Positions 8,817 to 17,915 of a stretch of 64,000 nt of DNA are shown piece by piece. This DNA is from Kitasatospora aureofaciens. GTDB lineage: Bacteria > Actinomycetota > Actinomycetes > Streptomycetales > Streptomycetaceae. The stretch covers positions 1 to 64,000 of the forward strand of contig NZ_JPRF03000027.1 in assembly GCF_001188955.3 (NCBI RefSeq), read 5' to 3'. Each line of letters opens with the position of its first letter. Position 1 is the first letter of the stretch. Under the pieces are notes generated by a model. It made no database searches. It was not told the origin of the DNA and worked only from the letters and a program-made list of their open reading frames with translations. The position numbers and the translations under genes are program-made.

Positions 8817-9023
8817 ATGTTTGAGAGTCTGAAGAACCTCGCCGACAAGGCCACCGACCTCGCCCGCGAGCACGGCGACGTGCTCGGGCAGGGTCTGGAG
8901 AAGGTCGGCGACGTGATCGACGACCACACGGACGGCAAGTACAGCGGGCAGATCGACACCGGCGTGGAGAAGGCGAAGGACTTCCTGCGCAATCTCGACG
9001 GGGACCGGAAGCCGGCCGAATAG
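8817..9023 (+). CDS. Small antitoxin-like protein (MT0933/Rv0909 family)
   Basis: 68 residues, highly charged and helical: FESLKNLADKATDLAREHGD then GLEKVGDVIDDHTDGKYSGQ. This is the pattern of the MT0933-like proteins labelled antitoxins in actinobacteria. A GGAG site lies 12 nt before ATG 8817. No toxin gene adjoins it, and homologues are widespread as solitary genes, so a real toxin-antitoxin role is doubtful here. Confidence 0.8.
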   Translation: MFESLKNLADKATDLAREHGDVLGQGLEKVGDVIDDHTDGKYSGQIDTGVEKAKDFLRNLDGDRKPAE

Positions 9024-9106
9024 GGCCGGAAGGGCCTCCCGAGGGGCACGGTCGACCGTACGGCGATCGAACTGGATGACGAGTGAACGGGGAGGGACCG
9101 GCAGCG

Positions 9107-9796
9107 GTGGGTGAGGAGCAGAAGGGACCGCGCTGGGGGCGCTGGATCGTGATCGGCGTCCTGGCCGCGGCCGGGTGGGGCATCGTCCGCGGGGGCGGCC
9201 ACGAGCCCGCCGCCTCCTCGGCGGTGCCCTCCTCGCCCCCGTCCGCCACCGCCTCGGCACCCTCCTCCGCCGCCCCGCACGCGTCCTCCACGGCGCCGTC
9301 GAAGGCATCCGGCGTCTACGAGCCGGCCGACTACGCGGCGCCCGTGCGCAAGTACGCCGCCGAGGCCGGGGTCAACCCCCAGCTGTTGATGGCGATCCTC
9401 TACAACGAGGCGTACAAGCCGCACGACCCGGACTTCGAACGGGCCTGGCAGCGCAACAAGCCGGACGCCGCCTTCGGCATCGCCAACATGCACCGGGCCG
9501 CCTTCGACGACACCAAGCCGGGCCGCCCGTTCGCCGACCGCCGCTGGGAGGAGCTACCGGACGACCGCGACCTGGCGATCGAGGCCGCCGCCTGGCACCT
9601 CCACGACCTGGCCGGCCGGCTGCCCGCCCGGGTGAGCGCCCCGCTGGACAAGGACGAGCTGCTCGCCCTCGGCTACAACGCCGGGGCGGGCAACATGCTC
9701 GCGTTCGCCCGGGGCGTCAAGATCGGCTCGCAGGCGCAGTCCTACCTGGACCGGCTGCACGACAACTGGGCGCGGTCCGGCGAGGCCGCGAAGTAG
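9107..9796 (+). CDS. Membrane-anchored SLT-type transglycosylase-like protein
   Basis: About 229 residues from GTG 9107, which has GGGAGG upstream; GTG 9083 is an alternative. A membrane helix (about 12-30) is followed by a Ser/Ala/Pro linker and a lysozyme-like domain. The motifs are NPQLLMAILYNEAYKP (the Glu is the likely acid), FGIANMHRAAF in place of the usual GLMQ-type motif, and LLALGYNAGAGNMLAFARG matching the AYNAG motif. This indicates an extracytoplasmic murein-cleaving or related fold. It is convergent with galE, 13 nt apart. Confidence 0.75.
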   Translation: MGEEQKGPRWGRWIVIGVLAAAGWGIVRGGGHEPAASSAVPSSPPSATASAPSSAAPHASSTAPSKASGVYEPADYAAPVRKYAAEAGVNPQLLMAILYNEAYKPHDPDFERAWQRNKPDAAFGIANMHRAAFDDTKPGRPFADRRWEELPDDRDLAIEAAAWHLHDLAGRLPARVSAPLDKDELLALGYNAGAGNMLAFARGVKIGSQAQSYLDRLHDNWARSGEAAK

Positions 9797-9809
9797 GCGC
9801 CGGAGGGGG

Positions 9810-10826
9810 TCAGCTGACGCCGAGCCGGGTGGCCCACCTGGCGCGCCAGGCCAGCGCGTCGGCGACGCCCTCGGCGAGGCTGTGCTTCGCCGTCCAGCCG
9901 AGCAGCTCGCGGGCGGCGTCCACGGAGGCGTAGCAGCCGATCACGTCGCCCGGGCGCGGCCCCGCCTCACGGACGTCCAGCTCGGTGCCGACGGCCCGTT
10001 CGAAGGCGGCGACCAGCTCCCGGACGGTGGTACCCTCGCCCGTCCCGACGTTGATCGCCCGGTAGCGGTCGGCCGCGCCGGGGGCGATCACCTCGTCGAA
10101 CCGGAGCAGCGCGGCGACGTGGGCCTCCGCGAGGTCCTGCACGTGGACGTAGTCGCGGATGCCGGAGCCGTCCCGGGTCGGCCAGTCCACGCCGGTGACG
10201 GTGAACGGGGTGCCGTGGGTGTGCGCCTCGATCAGCTTGCCGAGGGCGTGGCTGGGGTTGAGGTTCTGCAGGCCGGTGCGCAGCCGGGGGTCGGCTCCGA
10301 TCGGATTGAAGTACCGCAGGGCGATGACCCGTTGCTGCTCGGCCCCCTCGCCGCGGGTCCAGTCCTGGAGCACCTGCTCCATCATCAGCTTGGTGCGTGC
10401 GTACGGGCTGTTCGCCTCGACCGGGGAGTTCTCGTCGACCCGGCCGTCCGGGGTGGGCGCGTAGATCGAGGCGGAGCTGCTGAAGACCACCCGGGTGCAG
10501 CCGTGGCGCTGCAGGGCGTCGAGGAGTTCGACGGTCTTGGCGACGTTCTCCCGGTAGTAGAACAGCGGCTTGGCCACCGACTCCGGGACGACGATCCTGG
10601 CCGCGCAGTGCACGGTGGCATCGATGTCCGGGTGCTCGGTGAAGATCCGTTCCAGCAGGGCCGCGTCGGCGATGTCGCCGTCGTAGAAGACGCGGTCCTC
10701 CACGAACTCGGCGCGGCCCCGGGACAGGTCGTCCAGGACGACCGGGGTGATGCCCCGGTCGAGCAGGGCCGAGGCCACGGTGCTGCCGATGAAGCCGGCG
10801 CCGCCGGTGATCAGGACCTTCCTCAT
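9810..10826 (-). CDS. galE: UDP-glucose 4-epimerase
   Basis: 338 residues of an extended short-chain dehydrogenase. The N-terminal GGAGFIGS NAD-binding motif (8-15), catalytic Ser region SSSASIYAP and YARTKL (YxxxK dyad) are visible, as are the substrate-region RYFNPIGA and VDWPTRDGSGIRDYVHVQDL typical of GalE. It interconverts UDP-glucose and UDP-galactose for Leloir metabolism or envelope glycans. ATG 10826 has GGGAG upstream. The gene stands alone on its strand, without galT or galK. Confidence 0.93.
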   Translation of the reverse strand: MRKVLITGGAGFIGSTVASALLDRGITPVVLDDLSRGRAEFVEDRVFYDGDIADAALLERIFTEHPDIDATVHCAARIVVPESVAKPLFYYRENVAKTVELLDALQRHGCTRVVFSSSASIYAPTPDGRVDENSPVEANSPYARTKLMMEQVLQDWTRGEGAEQQRVIALRYFNPIGADPRLRTGLQNLNPSHALGKLIEAHTHGTPFTVTGVDWPTRDGSGIRDYVHVQDLAEAHVAALLRFDEVIAPGAADRYRAINVGTGEGTTVRELVAAFERAVGTELDVREAGPRPGDVIGCYASVDAARELLGWTAKHSLAEGVADALAWRARWATRLGVS

Positions 10827-11006
10827 GCGCGGTTGCTCCCTTGCGATCGGCCGGGCGCCCGGTGACGCCCGGTGATCATTGGGACGTGATCGGTGCGCGC
10901 CCGGTTCCCGCCGGCGGTGCGTCGTCTACCGACGGGCGGCGGGCGGCGGGCAGCAGGCGGCGGCCCGGCAGGCTGCGAGCAGCAGGCGGCGCCGTCCTCC
11001 GGACCG

Positions 11007-11636
11007 TCAGCGACGCCGTGCGCGGGCGCGCAGCCGGAAGCCGGTGGCGACCAGGGCTACGGCCGCGGTGGCGGTGGCGATGGCGGCCCAGGTGGTGGCG
11101 TCGTCGGTGGTCTCGCGGACGGGCGCGTCGTGGGCGGGAGCGGCGGGAGCGGCGGGAGCGGCGGCTGCGGCCGTGGTGGTGCGGGCGGCGGAAGCCGCGC
11201 CGGGGGTGGCGGGTGGCGCGGAGGTGACCGTCGCCCCCATCGGAGCAGGGTCGCTGATCGCCACGGCCTCGACGTCGAGTTCGCGCTCACCGTGGCCCAG
11301 CGAGGGGAAGGCGCAGTCGACGGCGACCTTCCAGTGCCCGGCGGGCAGCAACTCACGGGTGGTGTACGTCCCCGGCTGCCCCGGCACCGGCACCAGCCGC
11401 CAGGGGCCGATGGTCCGGCCGTCGGCGGCGGTCGCGGAGAGCGTGCCGGCGAAGTCCTCGGTGACCGGGTCGTGGTCGTTCTCCCAGGTGGCGACGGCCC
11501 TGACCCGTCCGTTCTGCTGCCCGTCCACGTCCAGGTGGACGGTGTCCCCGTGGGCGGCGGCGGGTGCGGCGGCGGGCAGGACGGCCGCGGCGGCGAGGAC
11601 GAGGGGGGCGAGCAGCGGGCGGGTGCGGATGCGCAT
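11007..11636 (-). CDS. Secreted, membrane-tethered beta-sandwich protein of unknown function
   Basis: 209 residues from ATG 11636. It has a clear signal peptide (RTRPLLAPLVLAAAAVLPAA..AHG), an about 100-residue beta-rich domain beginning HGDTVHLDVDGQQ and containing a TATWENDHDP-like stretch, a Thr/Ala/Pro linker, and a C-terminal membrane helix ending in RARARRR. The domain resembles CopC/YtkA-type immunoglobulin-like folds, but I see no firm copper-ligand set. No sortase motif is present. It lies just downstream of the metallopeptidase on the same strand, but a terminator-like hairpin separates them. Confidence 0.65.
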   Translation of the reverse strand: MRIRTRPLLAPLVLAAAAVLPAAAPAAAHGDTVHLDVDGQQNGRVRAVATWENDHDPVTEDFAGTLSATAADGRTIGPWRLVPVPGQPGTYTTRELLPAGHWKVAVDCAFPSLGHGERELDVEAVAISDPAPMGATVTSAPPATPGAASAARTTTAAAAAPAAPAAPAHDAPVRETTDDATTWAAIATATAAVALVATGFRLRARARRR

Positions 11637-11688
11637 GGCGGGCGGTCCTCGGGCGGTGGGCGTGCGGGGAGCGGGGAGCGGTGGCGCC

Positions 11689-11726
11689 GGGTGCGGCCGC
11701 CCTCGGATTGGGGGGCGGCCGCACCC
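11689..11726. terminator. GC-rich hairpin downstream of the metallopeptidase
   Basis: Inverted arms GGGTGCGGCCGCC and GGCGGCCGCACCC flank a short loop, 33 nt beyond the metallopeptidase stop (minus strand) and upstream of the next gene's ATG. There is no U-tract, as is usual for actinomycete terminators. Confidence 0.6.
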
Positions 11727-11758
11727 GTGGTGCGCCGGGGTGGAGCGGGCTTCCGGGC

Positions 11759-13951
11759 CTACGAGGTCTTCAGCAGCGACCAGCTCTGGTAGGGCCGGCC
11801 GTTCGGCTGCTGAAGCTCCAGCAGCCAACCACCGTAGTACCAACGGTCGCTGAGCCCGAGCACCAGGGTGGAACCGTCCGCCGTGAGGGTGAACCCGCCG
11901 TCGCCGGGCGTGAGTTGCCACTTCTGCGCGGCGGCGTCGGCGCACGGCTGCTGCGCCACGTACTGCCCGGCGACGGGCGTGCCGCCGAGCTGCAGGCACT
12001 TCCCGGAGCGCGCCGACTTGATCCGCACGGCGCCGTTCCCCGCGTCCTCGAACAGCCACTTCTGGTTGGCGTAGCCGGTGCGCTGGTAGCCGATCGCCAC
12101 GGTGCCGTCGTTCATCGAGCTGCCCCACAGGTCGGCGGCCTGGCCGGTGAGGCCGTTGACCATCGTGTAGTGGGTGCCGGGCTGCGGGCGGCCGCCGTCG
12201 GCGAGGGTGTGGAAGCCCGCCTGGCGGCCGGGCTTGCCGACCTTTCCGGCCGCGTCGCGGACGGCGACGGCCACGGTGTAGCCGGTTCCGGGGGCCAGTC
12301 GGACCACGCCGACCACGGTCGAGCGGACGGTGCCGATGGTCTGGCCGTTCAGCTGCACGTCGTAGCCCGCGGCGGCGGGGACGGCGGTCCAGCTCAGTAC
12401 GACCGAGTTCTGGGTGATCTGACTGACCGTCACTTCGGGTCCGGTGCCGCCCGTGGTCGGGGTCGCGGTCGGGGACGGCGACCCGGTCGGTGTGGCGGTG
12501 GGGCTGCCGGTGGGCGTCGGGGACGGCGAGGGCGTGCGGGTGGGCGTGCCCGTAGCCGTCGGACTGCCGGTCGGAGTCGGGGTCGCGGTCGGGGTGGGCG
12601 TGGGGTTCGGGCCGGTGCCGTTGCCCGCGATGAGGAAGCGGTTGTTCGCCACGTTCCAGTGCGTGGCCAGGTAGCTTCCGGGCGCGGGGTTCGTGTTGTA
12701 GTAGTCGTCGTGGTTGCAGTCGAGCCGGTCGTCATGGGCGCGGTCCGGGCAGACGGTCCGCATCTGCGGATAGTAGGGGGCGTCCGAGTAGCACATGATG
12801 TCCCACTCGTCCGTGCAGTGGCCCGCCTTGCTGGAGTTCGGTGCACTGTTGCTCACCGCGCCCAGGTTGTGGCCGAGTTCATGGGCGGCGGTGGTGCCGC
12901 TCCAGCAGCCGGAGTCGGTCCGGCCGTACGAGGGGCCGAAGTTGCTCAGGTTGTCCTGGCCGGAGCGCTCGTCGCCGGCGAAGGTGCCGATCCCGCAGTA
13001 CACCTTGGCGTCGGTGAACATCATGTACTTGCGGTCCTTGCGGTTGAACCCCTGCGCGGCCAGGGCGCGGTTGCTCGCGTTGAAGTCCTGGATCTCGGCG
13101 TCCGAGATCTGCACGTTCAACACCGAGGCGGTGCAGTCGGGTTCGGTGACGAAGCGGACGTGCCGCACACCGCCGGTCTCGGCGGCGCTGGCGTTGTAGA
13201 TGACGTCGACGTCAGCGGCCCACTTCTTGAACGAGGGCAGGTACTGGGCGAACCGGTCGTTGCCCGGGGTGTGCACGTACACCACCTGGACGCGGTTGCC
13301 ACTGCTGCCGTCGCCCTCGCAGACCAGGCCCGACCCAGCCGCCGGGGCCCCGGCCTCCTGGGGTGCGGCGGCGGTGCCGGAGTCACCGAGCAACGCCTTC
13401 TGGGTGGCGTCGAGGACGGGCGCGCCGCCCTTCAGCAGGTCGGCGGCCGCGGGCGGTTGGGCGCCCGCCGCCGGGGTGAGCGCGGGCGCCTGGGCGGCCG
13501 GGGTCGCGACCGGCGGGGCGTCCTTGTGGATGTCCACGTCCTTGGGCGGGGCGTCCGGGCCGTGGCTGCACTGGGTGCTGCCGGTGACCTCCAGCATGTT
13601 GCCGCAGCGGTCGCTGGTCGGCAGGCTCAGCCCGGCATAGACCAGGCCGCGGTCGGGCTGGTCCTTGGGTATCGCCTTGGGCGGGGCGGCCTTCTCGTCC
13701 CGCTTCGGGGCGGGCGCCCTGGTGGCGCCCTCGGCGGTGCCGGTCTCCCCCGACCCGCCGTCGTCCGCGACCGCGTCGACCGGCGCGTCCGCCACCGCGA
13801 CGGCGTTGTGCACCGCTCCCGGCTCCAGAGCCGTGTTCAGGCCCAGGGCGCCCGCGACCAGTCCGGCCGCCACCGCCACGGCGACCAGTGCACTCCTGCG
13901 GGTGAGCCTGCGGCGCCTGCGCCGACGGAGCTCACTGCTCCGGTGTCCCAT
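11759..13951 (-). CDS. Secreted zinc metallopeptidase with fibronectin-III and ricin-type domains
   Basis: 730 residues. A basic N-terminus with membrane/signal helix (about 20-42) leads to a long Ala/Pro-rich segment, then a protease-like domain (about 210-440) with HELGHNLG at 357-364, the HExxH zinc-binding motif. A Cys-rich CTDEWDIMCYSD segment follows and probably gives the Met-turn. The residue where metzincins place the third His is Ser, so the third zinc ligand is not obvious. Next come a Pro-Thr tract with a short tandem repeat, a fibronectin-III domain (about 505-600) and a C-terminal ricin B-type lectin domain (about 605-730, QKWLFEDAGNG, GKCLQLGG). Likely an exported, glycan-targeted protease. 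ATG 13951 is preceded by GAAAGGAA. Confidence 0.85.
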   Translation of the reverse strand: MGHRSSELRRRRRRRLTRRSALVAVAVAAGLVAGALGLNTALEPGAVHNAVAVADAPVDAVADDGGSGETGTAEGATRAPAPKRDEKAAPPKAIPKDQPDRGLVYAGLSLPTSDRCGNMLEVTGSTQCSHGPDAPPKDVDIHKDAPPVATPAAQAPALTPAAGAQPPAAADLLKGGAPVLDATQKALLGDSGTAAAPQEAGAPAAGSGLVCEGDGSSGNRVQVVYVHTPGNDRFAQYLPSFKKWAADVDVIYNASAAETGGVRHVRFVTEPDCTASVLNVQISDAEIQDFNASNRALAAQGFNRKDRKYMMFTDAKVYCGIGTFAGDERSGQDNLSNFGPSYGRTDSGCWSGTTAAHELGHNLGAVSNSAPNSSKAGHCTDEWDIMCYSDAPYYPQMRTVCPDRAHDDRLDCNHDDYYNTNPAPGSYLATHWNVANNRFLIAGNGTGPNPTPTPTATPTPTGSPTATGTPTRTPSPSPTPTGSPTATPTGSPSPTATPTTGGTGPEVTVSQITQNSVVLSWTAVPAAAGYDVQLNGQTIGTVRSTVVGVVRLAPGTGYTVAVAVRDAAGKVGKPGRQAGFHTLADGGRPQPGTHYTMVNGLTGQAADLWGSSMNDGTVAIGYQRTGYANQKWLFEDAGNGAVRIKSARSGKCLQLGGTPVAGQYVAQQPCADAAAQKWQLTPGDGGFTLTADGSTLVLGLSDRWYYGGWLLELQQPNGRPYQSWSLLKTS

Positions 13952-14408
13952 CGCGTTCCTTTCCTCGTGCGACGGTCCGCGCCCGGTGGTGCGGGGCTCG
14001 GACCTTCCGACACAAGGGAGAGCGAGGGGGACGGCCGGGGATAACAGAAACCTCTTGCGAAATTCCTGGACGCGTTCGAGTCAGCAGGCAGGGCGCGCCG
14101 CCCGCGGGTGGCGAAACGAGGACGCGGTCGGGGGCGGAGGCAGGGCAGCGGAGGCAAGGGCGGCCGCGGTCTGCGCGAGGGGCGGGCACGTAGGTGCCGG
14201 GGGGCGCACTGGGGGTGCGCGCTCCCCGGCAGGGGGTGGTGGCGGCCACCCGGCCGGAGCCCAGGGGCCTGCGGCTCCGTCGGCCGCGAGGAACGCCAGA
14301 CCTCTCGACCGGTCGCGACCAGCACCCTGACCAGGGAGGCTTCCGCCCCGGTCATGCCATCGCCGACCGGTACATGGCGGCCCGCCACCCACAGCGAGGG
14401 CCGGGGAC
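13952..14408. other. Intergenic region upstream of the metallopeptidase, no gene recognised
   Basis: 457 bp. Open frames here are Pro/Arg-rich with no coding signal. An AT-richer patch around 14040-14075 probably holds the metallopeptidase promoter on the minus strand. I see no RNA gene or repeat. Confidence 0.5.
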
Positions 14409-14858
14409 TCAAGCCGCGACCGGCATCCGGGCCACCCGGCAGCCGCCGTGCAGCCGGGCCAGCCCGGCGGCGAGCACCGCGCGGTCGCCGGCGAGCCACA
14501 GCCGCAGCGCGGCGGAGAGCGCGGCGCTGGCCGGACCGAGCGCCGACCCGCCGGTGTGCACCAGCCGCTCGCCCAGCAGCGGCAGCAGGTCCGCGACCTC
14601 GGAGGGCAGCCAGAGGGTCACCGCGCAGGGCGCGGGCCGGGCGAGGACCCGCAGCAGCGGCAGCACCGAACCATCGTCGTGCAGCGCCGGGATGACCTCC
14701 AGGAGCCCGTCGACCGCGACCCCGGAGACGTCGCCGCCCTGGCCGCGTGCGAGGTCCCGCAGCAGCGCCCGTTCGGCGGCGGCGATCCGGACGGTCAGCA
14801 TGACCTCGTCGTCGCAGTCCATGGTCCCGGTGTGGCCGTAGTGGCACATACGGGTCAT
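14409..14858 (-). CDS. Hypothetical protein, 149 residues
   Basis: It starts at ATG 14858 with a strong AAGGAGGGG site. The N-terminus has a CHYGHTGTMDCDDEV stretch containing two Cys and two His; the rest is Leu/Ala-rich and helical with no membrane segment. It has no recognisable family. It is divergent from the P450-terpene cyclase gene across a 372-bp gap, so a regulatory or accessory role is possible but unsupported. Confidence 0.6.
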   Translation of the reverse strand: MTRMCHYGHTGTMDCDDEVMLTVRIAAAERALLRDLARGQGGDVSGVAVDGLLEVIPALHDDGSVLPLLRVLARPAPCAVTLWLPSEVADLLPLLGERLVHTGGSALGPASAALSAALRLWLAGDRAVLAAGLARLHGGCRVARMPVAA

Positions 14859-15230
14859 CAGGCCCCTCCTTCTCCACCGACCATGCTGGCGCTCGCACGG
14901 CCGTACGGGCGAGGGCCGAAAGACCCTGCCGCCCGGACCGTGCACGAACCACCGCGATGGACGCATCCCCACAGGTCGGGCCGATACGACGGGACGTACC
15001 GTCGGACGGGACGATGATCCGCGCGGACCGGACCCGGACGGATCGGCCGTTTGAGTGATCCACACGCGTTCGGCGCAACGCTCACCGGACCGGCGCGTTT
15101 CCCATGACGTGCGCCCTCCGCCCCCTGGCGCACGCGGGGCCCACGCTCGCCGGTCCCCGCCTCCCGGCCGGCCGGCCGGTGCCCTCCCCAGGTACCGCCC
15201 GCACCGGTCCTCCCACTGAGAGGAAGTGTC
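14859..15230. other. Divergent intergenic region upstream of the P450-terpene cyclase gene
   Basis: 372 bp with no convincing gene. The octamer ACGGGACG occurs twice near 14989-15015. A GAGAGGAAG ribosome site ends the region before ATG 15231. No clear -10/-35 pair can be assigned. Confidence 0.4.
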
Positions 15231-17684
15231 ATGGTCCTGCCGACCACCGCCCTGCTGGCAGAGACACGGAAACGGATCGTCCCGCCGAGAAGCACGCCGC
15301 CCCCCGTCCCCACCGTCCACGCGGCCGTCCCGCCGCTCGCCCCCGGCGCACTGCCGGGCCTCGGCCACGCCGCCGCGCTGTTGCGCGACCCGCTCGGCTT
15401 CCTCGGCTCGCTGGCGCGCCTCGGCGGCGTGGTCCGCATCCGGCTCGGCCCGCGCACCGTCTGCGTGGTGACCGACGCGCGGCTCGTCCACACCCTGCTC
15501 GTCGCGCTCGCCCACGACTGTCCGCGCGGCGCCGTCCAGGACACCCTGAAGACGGCCTTCGGCGACGGCCTGCTGATGTCCGAGGGCCAGGCGCACCGCG
15601 ACCGCCGCCGGATCATCCAACCCGCCTTCGGCCCGGACCGGATGGCCGGGTACCTGGCCGTGATGCACCAGGTCACCGAGGAGCGGGCCGGACGCTGGCA
15701 GCCCGGCCAAGTCCTCGACGTGGCCAAGGAGATGAACCACCTGGCGCTGGAGATCGTCACCCGCTCGCTGTTCGGCGCCCGGCTAAGCGAGGATGCCACC
15801 CTGGCCTTCCACCGCGCCCTGCCCGACCTGGTGAAGGGCCAGATCGTCCAGTCCCTCTACCCCCACCCGGCGTTCGCCCGGCTGCCGCTGCCCGTCAACC
15901 GGCGCTTCGACGCCGCCGTACGGGTGCTCAACCGGGTGGTCGACCAGGCCGTCAACGGCCGCGCCGCGAAGGCCCGTCCGGAGTGTCACGGAGGCACCCT
16001 GCCGGCCCTGCTGCGGGCCGCCCGCGACCAGGGCACCGGCCGTCCGCTCACCGAGGCCGACGTCCGCTCCGAGGCGATCACCATGTTCGGCGCCGGCACC
16101 GAGACCGTCTCCACCACCCTCACCTGGCTGCTGGACGAACTCCTGCGCCACCCCGAGGTGGAGGCCCGCCTCCTCGCCGAGCTGGACGAACACCTGCCCG
16201 CCGGCACCACCCCCACCCCGGAGGCGCTCAGCCGGCTCACCTACACCCGCAGCGTCACCCAGGAGGTGGTGCGGCTGCACGCGCCCAACGCCTTCCTGAT
16301 GCGCACCGCCCAGGTGCCGGTGGACCTCGGCCCGTACCGGATCCCGGCCGGCACCGAGCTCCTGTACAGCCTCACCGCGCTGCACCGCGATCCGGTGCGC
16401 TACGACGAACCGCTGAGTTTCCGGCCCGAGCGCTGGCAGGACGGCGGCGGCCTCGGCCGACCCTCCTTCCTGCCGTTCGGGGCGGGCAAGCACAAGTGCA
16501 TCGGGGAGGCCTTCGCCTGGGCCGAGCTGACCGTCGCGGCGGCCGCGATCCTGCGCCGCTGGCGGCCGGTGGCGGTGCCGGGGGCGCGGGCCCGGGAAGT
16601 GGTGTGGACGACCGTCCAGGCCCAGGGGCTGCGGGTCCGGCTGGCGCCCCGCACGGAGGCAGCGGGCGCGACGACCGCCGTCCCCACCGGGGAGGGGCCG
16701 GTGGACCGGCCCCTCCCCGCGGGCTGCCCGTTCACGGGCAGCGCGGCCACCACCGCCGCGCCGACCCCGCGGCCGCCCGCCGAACTGCGCGCCGCCGCCG
16801 ACCGGCACGCCGACTGGACGGTCCACCACGGCCTGCTCGCCCCGGCCGAACTGCCCGGCTACCGGGCCTACGCGCTGCACGAGCTGATCGGCCACGCCTT
16901 CCCGCGCGCCCGGGGCACCGAACTGGACCTGCTGGTCGACATGCTCGGCTGGTTCACCGTCCTGGACGACCGCTTCGACGGCCCGCCCGGACGCCGCCCC
17001 AGCGAGGCCCACGCGCTGGTCGACCCGCTGATCTCCGCCCTCGACGGCGACACCCGCCAGTCCACCCCGGACGATCGGCTGCTCACCGCCTGGCGGGAAC
17101 TCTGGCACCGCCAGAGCGAGTCGGCCTCCCCCGCCTGGCGCGCCAGGGCGGCCCGCGAATGGCGCGCCTGTCTGGCCACCTTCCCCGCCGAGGCCGAACA
17201 CCGCGCCCGCGGCACCGTCCCCGCCCTCGGCCTCGGCCTGGCGGACACCATGCGGCTACGCCGCCACGGCAGCTGCCTCTACCCGTTCATGAACATACTG
17301 GAACGGGTCCACGGCGCCGACGCCCCCGCCGCCCTGCACGCGGAGCCCGCACTGCACCGCCTGCGCGCCAACACCGCCGACGCCGCGACGCTGATCAACG
17401 ACCTCTACTCGCTGGAGCGGGAGGAACGGCAGAGCGCGGCCGCCTTCAACACCGTCCTCACCCTCCAACGGATCCGCGGCTGCACCCGCAGCCGGGCCGT
17501 CCGCGCGGTCCGCGCCCGGGTCACCCGGCTGCGCCAGGAGAGCGAGGAACTGCGACGCGACCTCGGCCGCCGGCACCCGACGGGGCGCTGGTACCTGGAC
17601 GGCACCCGCGAACTGGTCGCCGGCGTCCAGGCCTGGACCAGCACCAGCGACCGCTACCTGGTGCCGAGCGACCGGGGGCACTGA
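15231..17684 (+). CDS. Cytochrome P450-class I terpene cyclase fusion protein
   Basis: One uninterrupted 817-residue frame. Residues about 35-472 are a complete P450: I-helix GAGTET (287-292), ExxR as EVVR (345-348), and heme loop FGAGKHKCIG (416-425) with Cys423 as the iron ligand. Residues about 474-520 form a Pro/Ala/Thr-rich linker. Residues about 520-817 are a complete bacterial class I terpene synthase: aspartate-rich DDRFD (579-583), a putative pyrophosphate-sensor Arg near 675-678 (MRLRRHGSC), NSE triad NDLYSLERE (Asn723, Ser727, Glu731) and the C-terminal W-x5-RY pair (802-809). Every catalytic motif looks intact, so it should cyclise a prenyl diphosphate and oxidise the product. Product and chain length cannot be read; size suggests a sesquiterpene-type cyclase. 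ATG 15231 has GAGAGGAAG 4 nt upstream. No prenyltransferase or ferredoxin gene adjoins it. Confidence 0.93.
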   Translation: MVLPTTALLAETRKRIVPPRSTPPPVPTVHAAVPPLAPGALPGLGHAAALLRDPLGFLGSLARLGGVVRIRLGPRTVCVVTDARLVHTLLVALAHDCPRGAVQDTLKTAFGDGLLMSEGQAHRDRRRIIQPAFGPDRMAGYLAVMHQVTEERAGRWQPGQVLDVAKEMNHLALEIVTRSLFGARLSEDATLAFHRALPDLVKGQIVQSLYPHPAFARLPLPVNRRFDAAVRVLNRVVDQAVNGRAAKARPECHGGTLPALLRAARDQGTGRPLTEADVRSEAITMFGAGTETVSTTLTWLLDELLRHPEVEARLLAELDEHLPAGTTPTPEALSRLTYTRSVTQEVVRLHAPNAFLMRTAQVPVDLGPYRIPAGTELLYSLTALHRDPVRYDEPLSFRPERWQDGGGLGRPSFLPFGAGKHKCIGEAFAWAELTVAAAAILRRWRPVAVPGARAREVVWTTVQAQGLRVRLAPRTEAAGATTAVPTGEGPVDRPLPAGCPFTGSAATTAAPTPRPPAELRAAADRHADWTVHHGLLAPAELPGYRAYALHELIGHAFPRARGTELDLLVDMLGWFTVLDDRFDGPPGRRPSEAHALVDPLISALDGDTRQSTPDDRLLTAWRELWHRQSESASPAWRARAAREWRACLATFPAEAEHRARGTVPALGLGLADTMRLRRHGSCLYPFMNILERVHGADAPAALHAEPALHRLRANTADAATLINDLYSLEREERQSAAAFNTVLTLQRIRGCTRSRAVRAVRARVTRLRQESEELRRDLGRRHPTGRWYLDGTRELVAGVQAWTSTSDRYLVPSDRGH

Positions 17685-17711
17685 GGCCCCGCCCCGGTAC
17701 CCGCGGTCGTG

Positions 17712-17870
17712 TTACTTGCGGCCGCCGAGCGCGAAGAGCAGCAGGACGAAGCCCGCGAACAGGTGCGTCGCGAAGACGTAGATCCCCGCGCGGAGCAGCA
17801 TCGCCTTGCGGCGGCGCCCCTCCTCGCTCGTACCGTCACCCTTCGCCGGGCTGTCGGCGCCGTCGCTCAT
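17712..17870 (-). CDS. DUF6126 family single-helix membrane protein
   Basis: 52 residues from ATG 17870 with a GAGGAGAG site. A hydrophilic N-terminus ending GRRRKAM is followed by one helix, IYVFATHLFAGFVLLLFALG; the FATHLFAGF core is typical of the small streptomycete DUF6126 proteins. It lies 45 nt downstream of the ArsR gene on the same strand, so probably in its operon. Function unknown. Confidence 0.8.
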   Translation of the reverse strand: MSDGADSPAKGDGTSEEGRRRKAMLLRAGIYVFATHLFAGFVLLLFALGGRK

Positions 17871-17915
17871 GGTGCGGCTCTCCTCTGGGTCGGGTGCGGG
17901 CTTCGGGCCGCGAGC

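Noticed and set aside
8817..9023. Toxin-antitoxin locus around the small antitoxin-like gene
   Set aside because: No toxin gene is adjacent on either side; the neighbour is a transglycosylase, and the family is often solitary.
14081..14392. 103-codon minus-strand ORF in the gap upstream of the metallopeptidase
   Set aside because: Pro-rich low complexity, no ribosome site, and poor codon-position bias.
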